Positions 1 to 12,900 of a stretch of DNA of 64,000 bases are shown here, piece by piece. Location: positions 15,562,582 through 15,626,581 of the forward strand of contig NC_134311.1 in NCBI RefSeq assembly GCF_949628215.1, given 5' to 3'. The stretch comes from Phalacrocorax aristotelis. Taxonomy: Eukaryota > Chordata > Aves > Suliformes > Phalacrocoracidae. Made by a program: the position numbers and the translations under genes. The notes under the pieces were generated by a model. That model did no database searches. It was not told the DNA's origin and worked only from the letters and a program-made list of their open reading frames with translations. Position 1 is the stretch's first letter, and the number at the start of each line of letters is the position of its first letter.

Positions 1-897
1 AAACTCCACAGTTCAGTCCTGGACCTAAGTAAAATTAAGTTTTAAAGTATAAAAACTGATGGTCATCCAAGTGCAGTAAACTCAGACTTTTTTTGTGAAA
101 CAGTATATATGTTTATACAGTAAAATATAGTCTTTTTTTTTAATTTATGTTTCTGTAGGATTTCTTCTGTATTTAACATTTGACTAGAAACCAAACTTTA
201 AAGTGTTAGGTTAAATCTTTCCTTAAGTTTTGTATGCTTTAGGCATACAAAATGTTTACTTTTACTCGAGATTTCTAGAGAACTCTTAAGAGATGGCTCA
301 GTTCCTAGTCTGTGCTTTGTTTCAGAGGGAACAGACAAATGAGTTATGATACCATTTTTTTCAAAATGAACCTTTTTGATAAAAAAATTCTTTAGCTCTT
401 TACATGTGTGTTTTGTGATACATTAAGAAAAGCATCAGCTATGATAAAAATAGCGATCAGTGTGATACTGAGTAAATTGTGTATGTGTCCAAGAGCTGCA
501 CAAGAATTGGTCAAAAACGAAGCTGCATTATAGCTTTCATTCTGAAGGAAAGCCTTTGTATTCCAAGCCAGCTACTGTCTTAGGGTATAATCACTTACGA
601 CAGTTGTACAGAGGGTTAATATATTGCTGTTTCTTAATTGAAAACCTTGGTGCTAGAGCTGATCTGTGATTATGGTTTTGTAAGGTGAGTGAGTGCTTCT
701 GCATGCCTTTCATTGCAAAGTGAATTAATTTATCTGAAATGAATTTGGAAGAGAAGATGGCTATGTAAGTGATTTTTGCTGTAAGTGCTTATACCTTCCA
801 TATTCAGTGCTTGCTATTAATCTGTATGCATGAAAGGCTATGATACTAAACACTGTTCATCTTGAATGTAACATGTTCTATAAAATTTTTCTTACAG
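1..897 (+). other. DMXL1: DMXL1 intron (partial)
   Basis: AT-rich sequence upstream of the first recognised exon. No further exon, repeat or RNA gene could be supported. Confidence 0.6.
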
Positions 898-974
898 ATA
901 TATGTAATGCATACCTTAGCAGCATCACTCTCTGCTTGCATCTACCAATGTCTCTGTGATGGCCACAGCTACAG
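898..974 (+). CDS. DMXL1: DMXL1 coding exon (first in window)
   Basis: Follows the acceptor TTTTTCTTACAG and ends at donor AG|GTAAAG. Reads [20 protein letters not shown], a helical Cys/Ala-rich stretch, then DGHSY. It starts at a codon boundary and leaves two bases that complete a Ser codon with the next exon. 77 nt. Its upstream partner exon is outside the window or not recognised. Confidence 0.85.
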
Positions 975-3900
975 GTAAAGGTCTTTGAAAAGTACTTTTT
1001 AGAGAATGGTCAACACACTGTCTCACTGTAATGATGGTATAATAGATAGTGCACCAGAAGGTAGTGCTCACACCTGCCTACATCTAGAAAGGACTATCAC
1101 TTGAATAGTTTTAAACATTGTTTTAATATATATTTACAACTTCCCACTTTTCCATTTCACAGCTCATTTCAAGCAAATCAGTTCACTGGAACAGTGTATC
1201 AGACAGTGCTATTAACTCAGCGCCATTCTCTAAGAACAACAGGCTTAGAAGAAACAGCGACTCCCAATACATCACCTGCTCAGTGGCCAGGTACCTAAAG
1301 TTGATCTGTTCCTTTCCTCTTAAGGAAAACTTAATTGTCTGGATCCACTGTAAGAGCATGTAGCTATGCTCTGGACTTTCTAGTAGTATTTTTAACAGCT
1401 GTGTGGTAAAAATAAGTTCTTTAATAAAATCTTTATTCTTTGAAAGCTGCAAGCTAGTAACTCTGGTTATTCACTAAGTCAAGTTGATTTATGTTGCTTT
1501 CTCATACTAAAAAATGTTAGTGGGGGATCTAGCAAAGGACAAGTGAAGGTAAAGTAGGGTTAAGTGTTGTGTTGTGCTCTACTTTTTCCCCCTGCAGGCA
1601 ACAGTCAGTCTCGTTATTATTCTACTTCCTTACTCTTGAAAAGGACTTGAAAGGCTGTCTTAGTTTGTGCTCCATCTCAGAATGGTTGTCGCTTATGTAC
1701 AACTTTTGAACTAACCTGAAACTGTTGAGGAAAAAGTTTATAGTGAATTTTTTTTTGCTGTAACTTTAGAACCCATGTAGGACTTCAGGTTATTCTTAAC
1801 ATCTGCTGGGAACTATGCTAATGAAGCTACACTGGTCACGTTACAGGGAGTGTAAGCTATGTAATACATGTCTGTATGAGCTTCAGTTTACAGCACTAAC
1901 TTTTAAAGTAGGTGTAACCAAGAAATATAGTTTCATATTATGGGATTTGTTTTTTCAATAAGAAAATTTCACATTAAAAAAATCTTCTGGAGAACCTTAA
2001 GCAGTATGTTTGTTATTGTTTTTTTTTTCTTTTCTGCTAAAAGTTCTGTCACTGAATCTACAGATTTTAGAGATAAATCAGACTGTCATCTTTTCTCCTT
2101 GTTTTACTATTTGCAAAGTTAAATTTCTAATGAATGAGACAACGGATTGTTAGCAGTTGTACTTATAGGTAACATCATCTCAAGCTGATTTATCTTATTT
2201 TTTTTATTACCTTCCCATGCCTTATGTGCACATGGGAGAGTATGACACAAAGCAGAATTCTTTAACCACTGCTGTTTTTATTTTCTTTTATGTGCGTAAA
2301 GGGACATAGTCGAAGCCACATCTGAAACTCTTTACAACTTTTTGTGGAAGCATAAAACACTACAAGATATTTTGTACTTAGGTGAAAGAGCACTTGTTAG
2401 ACAATGCATAGTTCAAGTTGATGCCCGTGGTTTTTGGTTGGTTTTGCCACTGTAAAGTGAGAATATAGCATTTCAGCTTACAGTATTACGCTGGAGTTGT
2501 AAACCTAACTGGTGAAACAAGCGCCACAGGATAGTCAATGAGCAGATCAGTGATTTTATCTTAAGTATAAGATTTGGATGCTATGTATTGAATGTACCGT
2601 GAGCCACTGGATTAAAATTAGAGAATAAAGAGCTAACCCTTTGCTGAAAGAACTGAGAAGCCAGAAAAGAGAGAGTTTGAGACATAGGGGGAAGAAAGAT
2701 TCATGTAAGTAAGGTAACTAAATGTTATATCATAACACAGTACCAGGGAGTTGAATTAAAGCTTCCAATGTTTTATTTAACATGTATTCCAAAACTTGAG
2801 TGCTTTTTTGTGATTCTTTTTCCCTCTCTAATTCTTGAAAAGTTGCTGTATATTTCTTTAACTGTTAGTCAAAAATATGAAGCTGTTAAATAGCATGCCA
2901 CTTTCTCCTGGAGTTTCCAATTTCCTCTAAAACTTAGAACTTTTCTACAAAAGAAGGTACTAAATAATGTAGGTTGCTAGACAAAATACCGATGATAATC
3001 CAGAGTATGTTCACACACATACATGCTTTTTTTTTTTTTGTAAACAGGAATAACGTCTCTAATATGTCTCTTGAATTCTGCTGGTGAGGAAGCCCAGCCA
3101 GGTCTCACAGTTTTACTTTGTGAAATCCTAACTGCGGTCTATCTGAGTCTCTTCATCCATGGCCTAGCAACACATTCTAGCGATGAGTTGTATAGAATTA
3201 TGGCTCATCCACTTAACAACAAAATGTGGTCTGCTATCTTTGGAGGAGGAGCTCATACACCCAGCAGAGGACAACTGCAATTAAAGACAAAAACTGGTTA
3301 GTTCTGTTGTTTTGCTTATATTTGTCTCCTGGGTTTTTTAAGAGAATATGGCTGCTGAAAGCTTAAGAGTAATTGCTTTAAATAGTTCATGTTCAGTAAG
3401 AATTTAATGTTTTTAGATCTGCAAAGAAGAACAAGGATCTAAAATTATTAGCATAGATATTGTGTTGAAGAGAGCAGGAAGCAGAATTGAATGTTACTGA
3501 AATAGGGTTTCTAAGTAGCACAACTACTGTAATGTGAGGGGGTTAAGTTCATCTTAAAGAGAAAATTTTCAGTACTATTACAGCTTAGTTTTAAATGTTA
3601 ATTTTAAAGCTTTCCATTTCTCTCATAACAGAAATATATTCCCATTTTACAAATACAGTATGTTTTCTTTCTTTGGCAGGTAGGCACTTCCCAATGCCTA
3701 GCCCACAACAGGTAGTAGTGTTCTCCATGGAATGTGTGGGGTTTTCCAAATCCCTTACCGCCTTCAGTACTCATAGTCCTACCAAATCTTCAGGCAAGAA
3801 TACTAGATTTAGTACTAGGCCTCTACATGCAGTTTGCTATGTGTGAATTTTTTTTTGCATATGTAGAAAGACAGAAAAACTTCTGTTTGCAAGCCATGCT

Positions 3901-6900
3901 AAAATTTAAAGCAAAGTTCTGTAACTAAAGCAGCAGTTGGATTGGGCCTTTTTATAAAAGAAAATTGGCAGTGCTGTTGTATTCTTACTACACTTCATTG
4001 GAAATTAATACTAATTATAAAATTACTTTGAACATGGTTTGAAAGGATCAGAAGTGTTTCGTATCTCTTTGGAGAGCTGCTTGTTTTTGCTTTTTGAATA
4101 TAAGCATTATTATGCATGTGGATTTCTAAGTGTTCATTCTAGACATTACAAAAAAAAGGTGTCTTGGTATTCAGTTTTGATAGTCTGAGAACCCTGTAGG
4201 AAAGCAAACAACCTTGAAGTTTTAATTTCAGATGATTATAAATTATCCTGAGGTCCAGAACGAATTCTTTAATGCTTTCCTTTTTGGTACAGATTTGTGC
4301 TTTGTAATTTAGTTGGACTTCTATAAAATCAAGAGCAACAATCCTACAGATGGCCTAATATCTTAAAAGGAAGATTTTGTAAATATAAATTTACCTGAAC
4401 TATGGTGACTTTGTACATCATATCTGAATATTTATTCTTAAAAATATAACTTAAACAATATAGTTTTTATTATTATATTGTTATTTATGAGGTGCATGTT
4501 ATATAGAATTGTCTTACCTTTCATTTGAGGAAAACTGGAAATGTAGTCTGTTTGCATACAGACTTTGTCAGACATTTAGAAAAGTATTTTCAGAATAGAG
4601 ATCTTTAATCAAAATTTCTTATTCTAGATCTGATCAGTCTTGTCTGTGGTATTGAATAAATATTTCTTATTACTATTTTGTGAAGGTTTCTGAGATTTGC
4701 TATGTCAGTATTGTTGGAAGGCATAACTGGCTTTTGTGGGCAATTTTAAGTTTCCTAGGTGTTGGTATCTGTATACTGAGCTGTGTTAATATTGCTGCTA
4801 CTACTGTCTTAAAATAAGATAATTGTTTTTACATGGAAATGTACTGATATGCATACTAAATGGTTGCCTACTGCACGTTTTTCTAAAAATGAACACTGGC
4901 TGACTGATAGCAGAATTAGTAAAACTGTTGCTGGAAGAATCAAAAAGCTGAAACTGAAAATTTAAGGGAAGAAGGGGCCTTTTTAAATACTAATTTGCAG
5001 GGATAATCAAACCCTGGAAAAGGGACCTAGAGGGGTTGTGATGTCTCCATCTCTGGAGTTATTCAAAACTTGAACAAACTAGAGCATCACCTAGGTCAGC
5101 AAGGGCTTTGGGCCAGGTCCCTTCAAACCAATGTAATTCTAGGATTCTGTAGGTCTATTATTTGTTTTTAATGCATGTTTATCTAGAGCAAATTTGGGGG
5201 AAAGAATTTTGGAGAAACATCTTTTTTCTGTTACTTTAAATTTTTTAAAAAAAAAGGCTGGGGTGAGTAGACCTCCAGTGCAGCAGAAGAGTCAGATTAA
5301 AATCAGCTATATTTTTGTGCCTTTAATCTCATCTCTTACTTTTTCTTGTGACATCCAGAAATGACACTGAGGATGGAATGCTTGTTCCGGTCAACTATGG
5401 CATGTTCTTCAATAATATGATTTAGACATTGTATAACCTCCCATTTTGTTATGCATAACTAGAATCTTTTTTCTTAAGTTTATTTTTAGATTTTTGTAAA
5501 ACGTCTTCATTTTCAAATGGAGATCAGAAGCCAAAAATTCTTCACACTAAAAATTCTGATATAACACCATATGTCCTTTAGCACCTTATCTAAATGTGCA
5601 TGTTGATCTCCAAGTTTCAAACTTGTTTTAAGAGACTAAAGTACTATGTACAGTGCTGGCCAATACAGTGATGTGATTTTCCCTTTCTCTTCTTTCCTTT
5701 ATTTGACTTAAGCATATAATAGCTTTGGATATAAAATTTCTCCTAAATAAATATGATCTTTCTTTTAGATACAAACTGAAAAACAGGAACCAAAAAGTAG
5801 GTCTTGGTATTCTTGTAAAATCCTGACCTCTGTTAGGAATTGGTTTCTATGAAAAACTGTTGTTTTATTGGTTCTTTCACAGTAAAGATCAGAAAGCATA
5901 GCAGTTTAAATGCTTTGTAGAGCTGCCTGACATGTTGTACTTCCCAGGTGTGTTTCTTGTTTTTGCAGTTGCAGCAAATGATTTTGGCAAACTGGGTTAG
6001 CATTGGAGAATTTACATTACATTATGTCTTAAAATTGTGGATATGTTTTGTGTTCAGAGGCAATTAGCATCCGAAATATAACCTTAATGTTTATTATAGT
6101 AGAACTTTACAGAATCATATTTACCATATAGTTTCTCTTTAAAGTTGTCTCAGAAGACTGTTTTTGTAACTTAAGCATATATAGAGATAATAAGCTCTCT
6201 ATAATCCAGAGGGTTCTTAAGGAAAAGTTTGAATTTTGCTTTAACAGTTAGAAATCCATAATGTCATTTAATATATCCAATTTTTCCATGCTACAAGAGT
6301 AAATTAAATGTAGAACTACTTCTAAAACTTGAGTATTTTGCAAGTATAATATATAGACTTAAAGTTGTCATTTTGGGTTTCAGATGTAGAAAATCAGAAA
6401 TCTGATAATACTTGAGTATTAAGGCAAGTTATTCTTCTCCACTGCTTGTCCTCACTTTCCAGGCAATTAAAGAAGCTTTAACACAAATATGATTTCTGAA
6501 TACTGTCATAGTTGTACTTTGGTAAAGAGAAATTATAAACTGTCAGCTCTTACTGTGATGAGTTTTGCCTAACATGCCAGAGTTTTTGAGAAAAAGATGC
6601 CCTGAGGCATCTCATGCGTATGCCATGAGGATACTCACATAAAATTTATCCATAGGATGTGCCACCCTGCTGTTAGTCTTATGCATGCATTTCTCTTGTT
6701 AGATCCTCTGAATTAATTTGTAGCTTTCGCTTGCTCTCCACAAACTATTATCCATGATGTTCTAGAAAACATACTGCCTTCACAGATTTTATATATGTGT
6801 TACTTAAAGTAACTGAGCATCTAAGCAGAAGATTAATTTCGCGTTTGCCCAGTGTGTAGGCAGTTGTAAAGAAAAAACAAACCCATAAAACTCTTGCATT

Positions 6901-9900
6901 TATCTGCTTGCTGTACCTGCTGTTGAGGTAGGTTTCACCCAGAATCTAAAACAAAACAACAAAAACTTATCTTGCATTAGTAGTGCTTCAGAAACCTTAT
7001 CTGCTTTAGACTAGATCCAACAGTGCTATATATCTGCTACTCGATTTCACCAGCAAATCAGAAACAACAGTATAAAGTGTTCATTTTTAGACTTTATCTA
7101 CAGGAATGGCTTGATCTCAGAACAGATAAAAGGATACAGATTCCTCTAGTCCTAAAGCCTTCCAGCTTACGTAAGGACCTACAACAGTCATGCCAAACCG
7201 CTCCTTTTAATGCAGAAATCCCTGCAATATTGTTAGTAATAGAAACTTTGACATCAGTGTGAGAATAATTCTTTGAATTCCAGCTCAGAAGTAGGGACTG
7301 CAATGTTGGGCTTGTTCTCTTGCAGTACTTTGTAGAACTGAGTACTTCATTACTTGTGTGGCCTTTCTGTTCTCTATTAAAGTCTTTGTCTTCTCACTAT
7401 TACTGTCTTATTCTTGGTTAAGTCACCATTAAAACAGATTAGAAGTTTGACTTGAAGTGTTTGCATTGTGAATGATGGTGTTATTTTGCTCACTAAAATA
7501 AGCCTTAGGTGTTTAGAACAGAATATGTCAACAAAGTTTGTGTATGCTACTGAGTGTTTCATTGTGCTTACATGATTTTTTGAGAGGTTTCCAATCACCA
7601 TTTGTTGAAATGCCCATAACATATGCCCATAACGTATGTAATGTCCCCAGAATTATCTGAGAGTTTAATATATACTTTCTTGAGCTTTTCACTACTCTGT
7701 AAATGGTGCATAAATGCAACAAAGCATCTACAGTCTTGAGTACATATAGTAATCAGGCTGCACCTTATGGAACTTAATTGCAATTGCTACTCTTGAGTGC
7801 TAATTAATTAAATTCATCACCTTGGCCACACAAGCTACTACCCATGAGTAAGCAGAACATCATGTTGAAAACTTCAGGATTTGTAACCTTGCAAAATGCA
7901 ACTTCTCTAGGTTTGAAGTCAAAACATCCAGCAGTGTAGACTTTCACCAGGCTGCTGTTCTAGCTGGCTTTCACACCTCCCCAAAGAATTAAAGAAATCT
8001 CTGTAGGGCTTCACCCTTACTGAAATTATTAGAGGTGTGATTCAAAATCAGTATTTCTTTGTCATGTCTCTGCCATTCCACTCTGTTCTGGCCTTCAGCA
8101 GTGCGGATATTTATTGATGACTGCAATCAAGGGTGATGTTTTTGTAAGAGGAGGACTTAATAATTTTGCATCTCTTAATGAAGACTTGCATTTTTCATAG
8201 GTGGTTGGGGTGTTGATGGTGCATGCCTGCACAGAGTCTTCAGTAAAACACAGTAACTCTGACTTGCATTTTAGTTTTTTTGGAAATTGAAAGAGATCTG
8301 CCTTTTAGCTCTTCTTGGGAAGGTGGAAAGGAGGTGACATGGGCAACAAGTCCTTTGAATATCATTGCATGTGTTAAATCTTGGCAGAAGTAGAAGCATT
8401 TTCCTTGCCTGAAATATTTCGATGTTCTGGGAAAGTAATATCAATTTTACATTTGTTTTATAAGTAAAATGGGACTGAAGATAAATGTTTTGAATGTAAA
8501 AAAAGAAAAAGTAAGAGTTTTAACTAGAAATACATGAGAAATTTGAAAGTGCATATAATTGGTGATCTGAAATCCCAAATGACAAAGTTAGATTTTTAAT
8601 GAATTTGTTAATTTATTTAAAGATTTTTATAATGCAAAAAAAGGAAATTGGCATTAGTATTATGTATTTCAAGCCACTTAAATGGTTGTACTTTTATTTG
8701 CCTTAAATATTGGATTTTTTTCCAATGGCCACCCTGCAGTATTCTTAAAAATACAAAGAATGATCCAGTAGAATTGAAAAAAGTGCTGTTTTAAAGCAAA
8801 GCGTTTGCTTTTTGAATTCTGCTTAGAAGAACAACCTGCAAGCCATATACTTGCTTATTTCTGTATCGTGCAAAACTTGCTCCTTATTTTATGCCTAGTG
8901 AATTTTTTTTTTGAAGCAATTGCTAAAAATTCATACGGCGATGCATGTGCATGCTCTTTCTTAGCTAATGAGCTTTAAGTAATGAATTGAAAATGCATTG
9001 TACTGCAGCTATTATATTTGCAACTTTTAGTACAGGTAAGTGGATTTCAAGTAATATCCCTAATGGCGGGGGGGTGGGGGGTGGGAAGGGGTGGGAATTA
9101 TGATACAGTAAAGTAGCGCAACACAGACTGTTAAAATATTCCAGTTGCAAGATGAAAGATGAGACACTGTCTTCAGCTTTTCTTAGATTCTCTATATAAA
9201 TTAATTTTATAGTTCAGCTGCTTGCAGTTGTAATGGTTGTCTTCATACAGAGTCAAAAACGTTTTTGAAAATCCTTGGAAAAACTTTTTTTTTTCTGGTC
9301 CAAAAATGACCAGAAGTTAGGAAAAAATTCCATCAACCACTGTGAATACAGAGTATTTGCCCATTGCGGGGGGGGGATCATAGTTGTGATGTATAAAAAA
9401 ACAAACCTTCTTTTATTTAAAAAACTCAACCGCAATCTTACCTCCCTCAGGGTTTACAGTTTACTCAGTTTTTGTTATGAGTGTGCAAGTCTTACATGTG
9501 GAATATGTTCTTAAATGAGTGTTATTTTTCTTTTGTCAAGAGCATTAGACCTTCTGTTTTCAAGTGATTAGAGTACCATAAGAGCTTTGAAGGAAATAGT
9601 CTTTCAAACATCTATCAAGACTCAAATGTCTCCTGTGGATAAAGCAAATGTAAAAAAAAAAAAAAACCACACCAAAAAACCAGGGGGTGGGGTACGTATA
9701 GGAAATATCTTTTTGTAGTAGTTCACTGCAGGCATACGTAGGGATGCTGGCTCTTTTTATGCCATGCCCCAGCATTATTAGCAGGAGAAGGTAATCTCAG
9801 AAGCTTCAGTGGAAGTTTTTGAGCCCTTGGCAACAAAAGGGAATAAGGAAAGTTAAAAGCAATAAAGCCCCCATTTGTGTTTGTGGTGTTCATATTAGTT

Positions 9901-12900
9901 CATCCTTGCAACTGGTGTGGCCCAACGTGTTAATGCTTGAACACAGCGATAGGGTTATGTAGTCTCTAGGTCAGCTCTCTTAGCCTGAAGATTTGCTTTA
10001 CTGGAGACTATTTATTACTGTTTTTACATCAGCCCAAGACTCAGATCATAAGGCAACCCATATTCCCCTTTACTGAAGAGGTGCTTGTTTATATGAGATC
10101 TTTTATGACTAGCTGCCTGGTCTCATTACTGCTATATGGAAAACAAAAAACCCACTTAATTACACATGAAACAACCAGAAAGTTTTTCTATACGCTTCTT
10201 CCCCAACTGCTTTATTTTACACTTAAAAAAAGGAGTGGGGTGGGGTGAAACTTTTGTTCTGTGATTCTTTTGGGTGATGTTATAGTTTTCAAACCTTAAC
10301 TGGAAAAGGGAGATTTTGAAGTGCTTAATGAAAAATTAAATGTTCAGTACTTGATTAAATAGTCATTGACATTTTTGGGGACTTCAAAAGGCAGTTCAAA
10401 AAACTGTCTCCCTTTTTATGCTAATGTTTTAACTTTCTTTGTTTAACCTAAGTCTTGAACCCATTCAGTTGTTTCACTATAGAAACTGATCTTCATGCAT
10501 TACATGTATCTACCTGAAAATAAAAAGCAAATTTTAAAATCAAGTAGGAAATGGATTCAAGTCCTTTTTGTCTGTAATGGAACGTGAATGAAGGGCACCA
10601 TGTTGTGTCAAATCTCCAAATATGATTCCCTTTCTCCATTGTCCATCCCACTTCAGAAGTGTTCTGGAGAGCCAGAACACAAACTTACTGCTCAAGGACA
10701 ATGACAATTTATATCATTCCTCCACTACTAACAGAAAGGCTGTTTTGGAATACAGTTCACCTACCAAGAACTGGAATGATCTCAGGTTATTGGATGGTTA
10801 TATGAGCCTCTTTAAGTGAGCCATTACTTTTTCCATATTTATGAAGTTGATACTCCTCAATTAACAAAAAAAATAAGGGATCTGAAATGAGGCTTGCTTG
10901 TTTATTCATTTGTGATATAGTGGCATTAAGATGTTTCTAATAGCTTGGATAAGCTGGTTCCTTGAGTAATGTAATTCAAATAGATCTCTTGTAGACACTT
11001 CTGAAAAAAGTCAGTGCTGGGGGAAGTGAGAGGACCCCTCAACTCCTAGGGGTATTATTACACATAATTAGTCTTCCCCTGTTTGATAAGGTATATATTG
11101 CATTGTATTAGTTAAAATTGGTTTATATTTGCTGGAGAAATACATTGTCAGGACATATGGATTTATCAGAATTGTACCATTTAGAAAAGAGTACAGACCT
11201 CCTCTGGAAGGACACAGAATTAAAACTTGGAGAAGGAATGGCAAGCTTAGGTATTTGCACTATATATCCTGAAAGACTCTTGACTTGTCTTAACCAAGCA
11301 TAATTGGTATTCAGTAATCCTTATTAAAGTAATTTAGTTTTGCAGTATTGTTGCTTGAGCAATGAATATCTCTCATCTTTGTTGAAGGAAGAAAGCTTCT
11401 AATGCAGTTATGGGTGTACTCTATTATTCTGTATTATTTGTGCTGGGGGTTTTCCACTTCTGGAGTCTTATTTATGTATTTGTTTTGCATATTTGAGGAC
11501 TAACATTCTCTAAGCTTATTTGCTATGGAAATGTTAAGATAGAATTCTGAAAACATAATGAGGAAGATTTTTACTTTCTATTATAAATCCCTTTATTAAA
11601 AGCAGTAGGGAGGTGGAGCAATTTAAAACAATATGCTGTATTTTCTTCCTCTGTAGATGATGGAGAGAAACAGCAAAAACGTTACAAGCTTTCATCAAAA
11701 ATCTCTCCAAAAGAGAGTTCTCATTCACCTGCATTGCCATTGGTAGACCAAGAATCTCCATCCTACAAAGAAAGATTTATTCCTCCCGAGCTTAGCATCT
11801 GGGATTATTTCATTGCAAAGGTAATTTTTTGCTATTACGACAGTTAAATATCTTCTGTCACTGGTAATTTTTTTCTTCTTAGTCTTTATTCTAGATATCA
11901 ATTTAGATGTGTGATGGAAGCTGCCTGGTTTTATTACTCATATTTATCTTTCTCTAAAATGTTGCCTATAGATATTTTTGAAACAGCTTTCTTAAACTGT
12001 TCTTATGAAATTAATTTGTTTTCAGGTAATGGTATGAACAAAACACGTTTCCTATATGGCTGCAGAGTACAAATATATAGGTAATTGTGGATCAGCTGTT
12101 TACATGAACAAGGAAATGCAAGCAGCTTTTTAGTATCTATGTCAAATGGGTGAAGTGAATGTGTATACTAAAAGGAAATCAAATTATGTTGCCCTCTGTC
12201 AAGCCTGCTGTGGCAGATCTTTCTTTGTTGAAAGTGACATAATTCTATGGAGTTGTATGGCCCATTTCTATATCAAGTATCAGCAAAATAAATATATAAG
12301 CAGTTTTTTGGGAGCAAGGACAAAAAAAGAAATTACAAATACTGAATAACACAGTGGGGCACTGATGGTGGGGTTATCATAAATATTGAACTCTGTAGGC
12401 AGGGGATAGGATTTTCTTGTTCTTTAATCCTCTGAGTGCTTCGAAGAAGTAGAGAGAAAATACACTGGTGGTTTTGGCTTCCCTCTGACAAATAACTAGC
12501 TTTTGTGTCCTACATGTGTTATGATGTATCTGACCTGAAAATAAAGCAAAATAAGAACTGGAAAACTTCTAGTATTTTCATTTTCAGCATTAGAATTTCA
12601 AGTAATGTGAAAAATAGTTAAGCTGCTAAAGTATGCAATGCTCGTGAACAGTTATCCTTTTCATAAGGTACAAACTCCAAATGTTGCTAAATTGAGTAAG
12701 ATGATATATTTAATAGTTTTTATTTAAAAAAGGAGGTATAATGATGTATGTTTTAAAAGATAATTTAAAACTAGATGTTGCCTAGAATACTCAAAGAATA
12801 CTGTTTAAATTTTTAGCCTTTTCTTCCATCACAAAGTGCAGTGGAATATGATTCAGAAGAGAGTCAGGAAAGTGGTGAAGATGAAGAAGGTATTGGTGGA

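Larger units (their letters stand above)
3297..11656 (+). other. DMXL1: DMXL1 long intron, mostly unique sequence
   Basis: 8.4 kb without a supported exon. It contains a CR1 tail fragment (5011-5153), a G-run cluster (9065-9094), a second G-run at 9367 and A-runs near 9650. Small open frames (for example around 3595-3846 and 7023-7262) have no recognisable protein content and no matching splice phase. Confidence 0.6.

Noticed and set aside
3595..3928. Two overlapping frames in the long DMXL1 intron
   Set aside because: No resemblance to DMXL proteins, and the neighbouring exons already join in phase without them.
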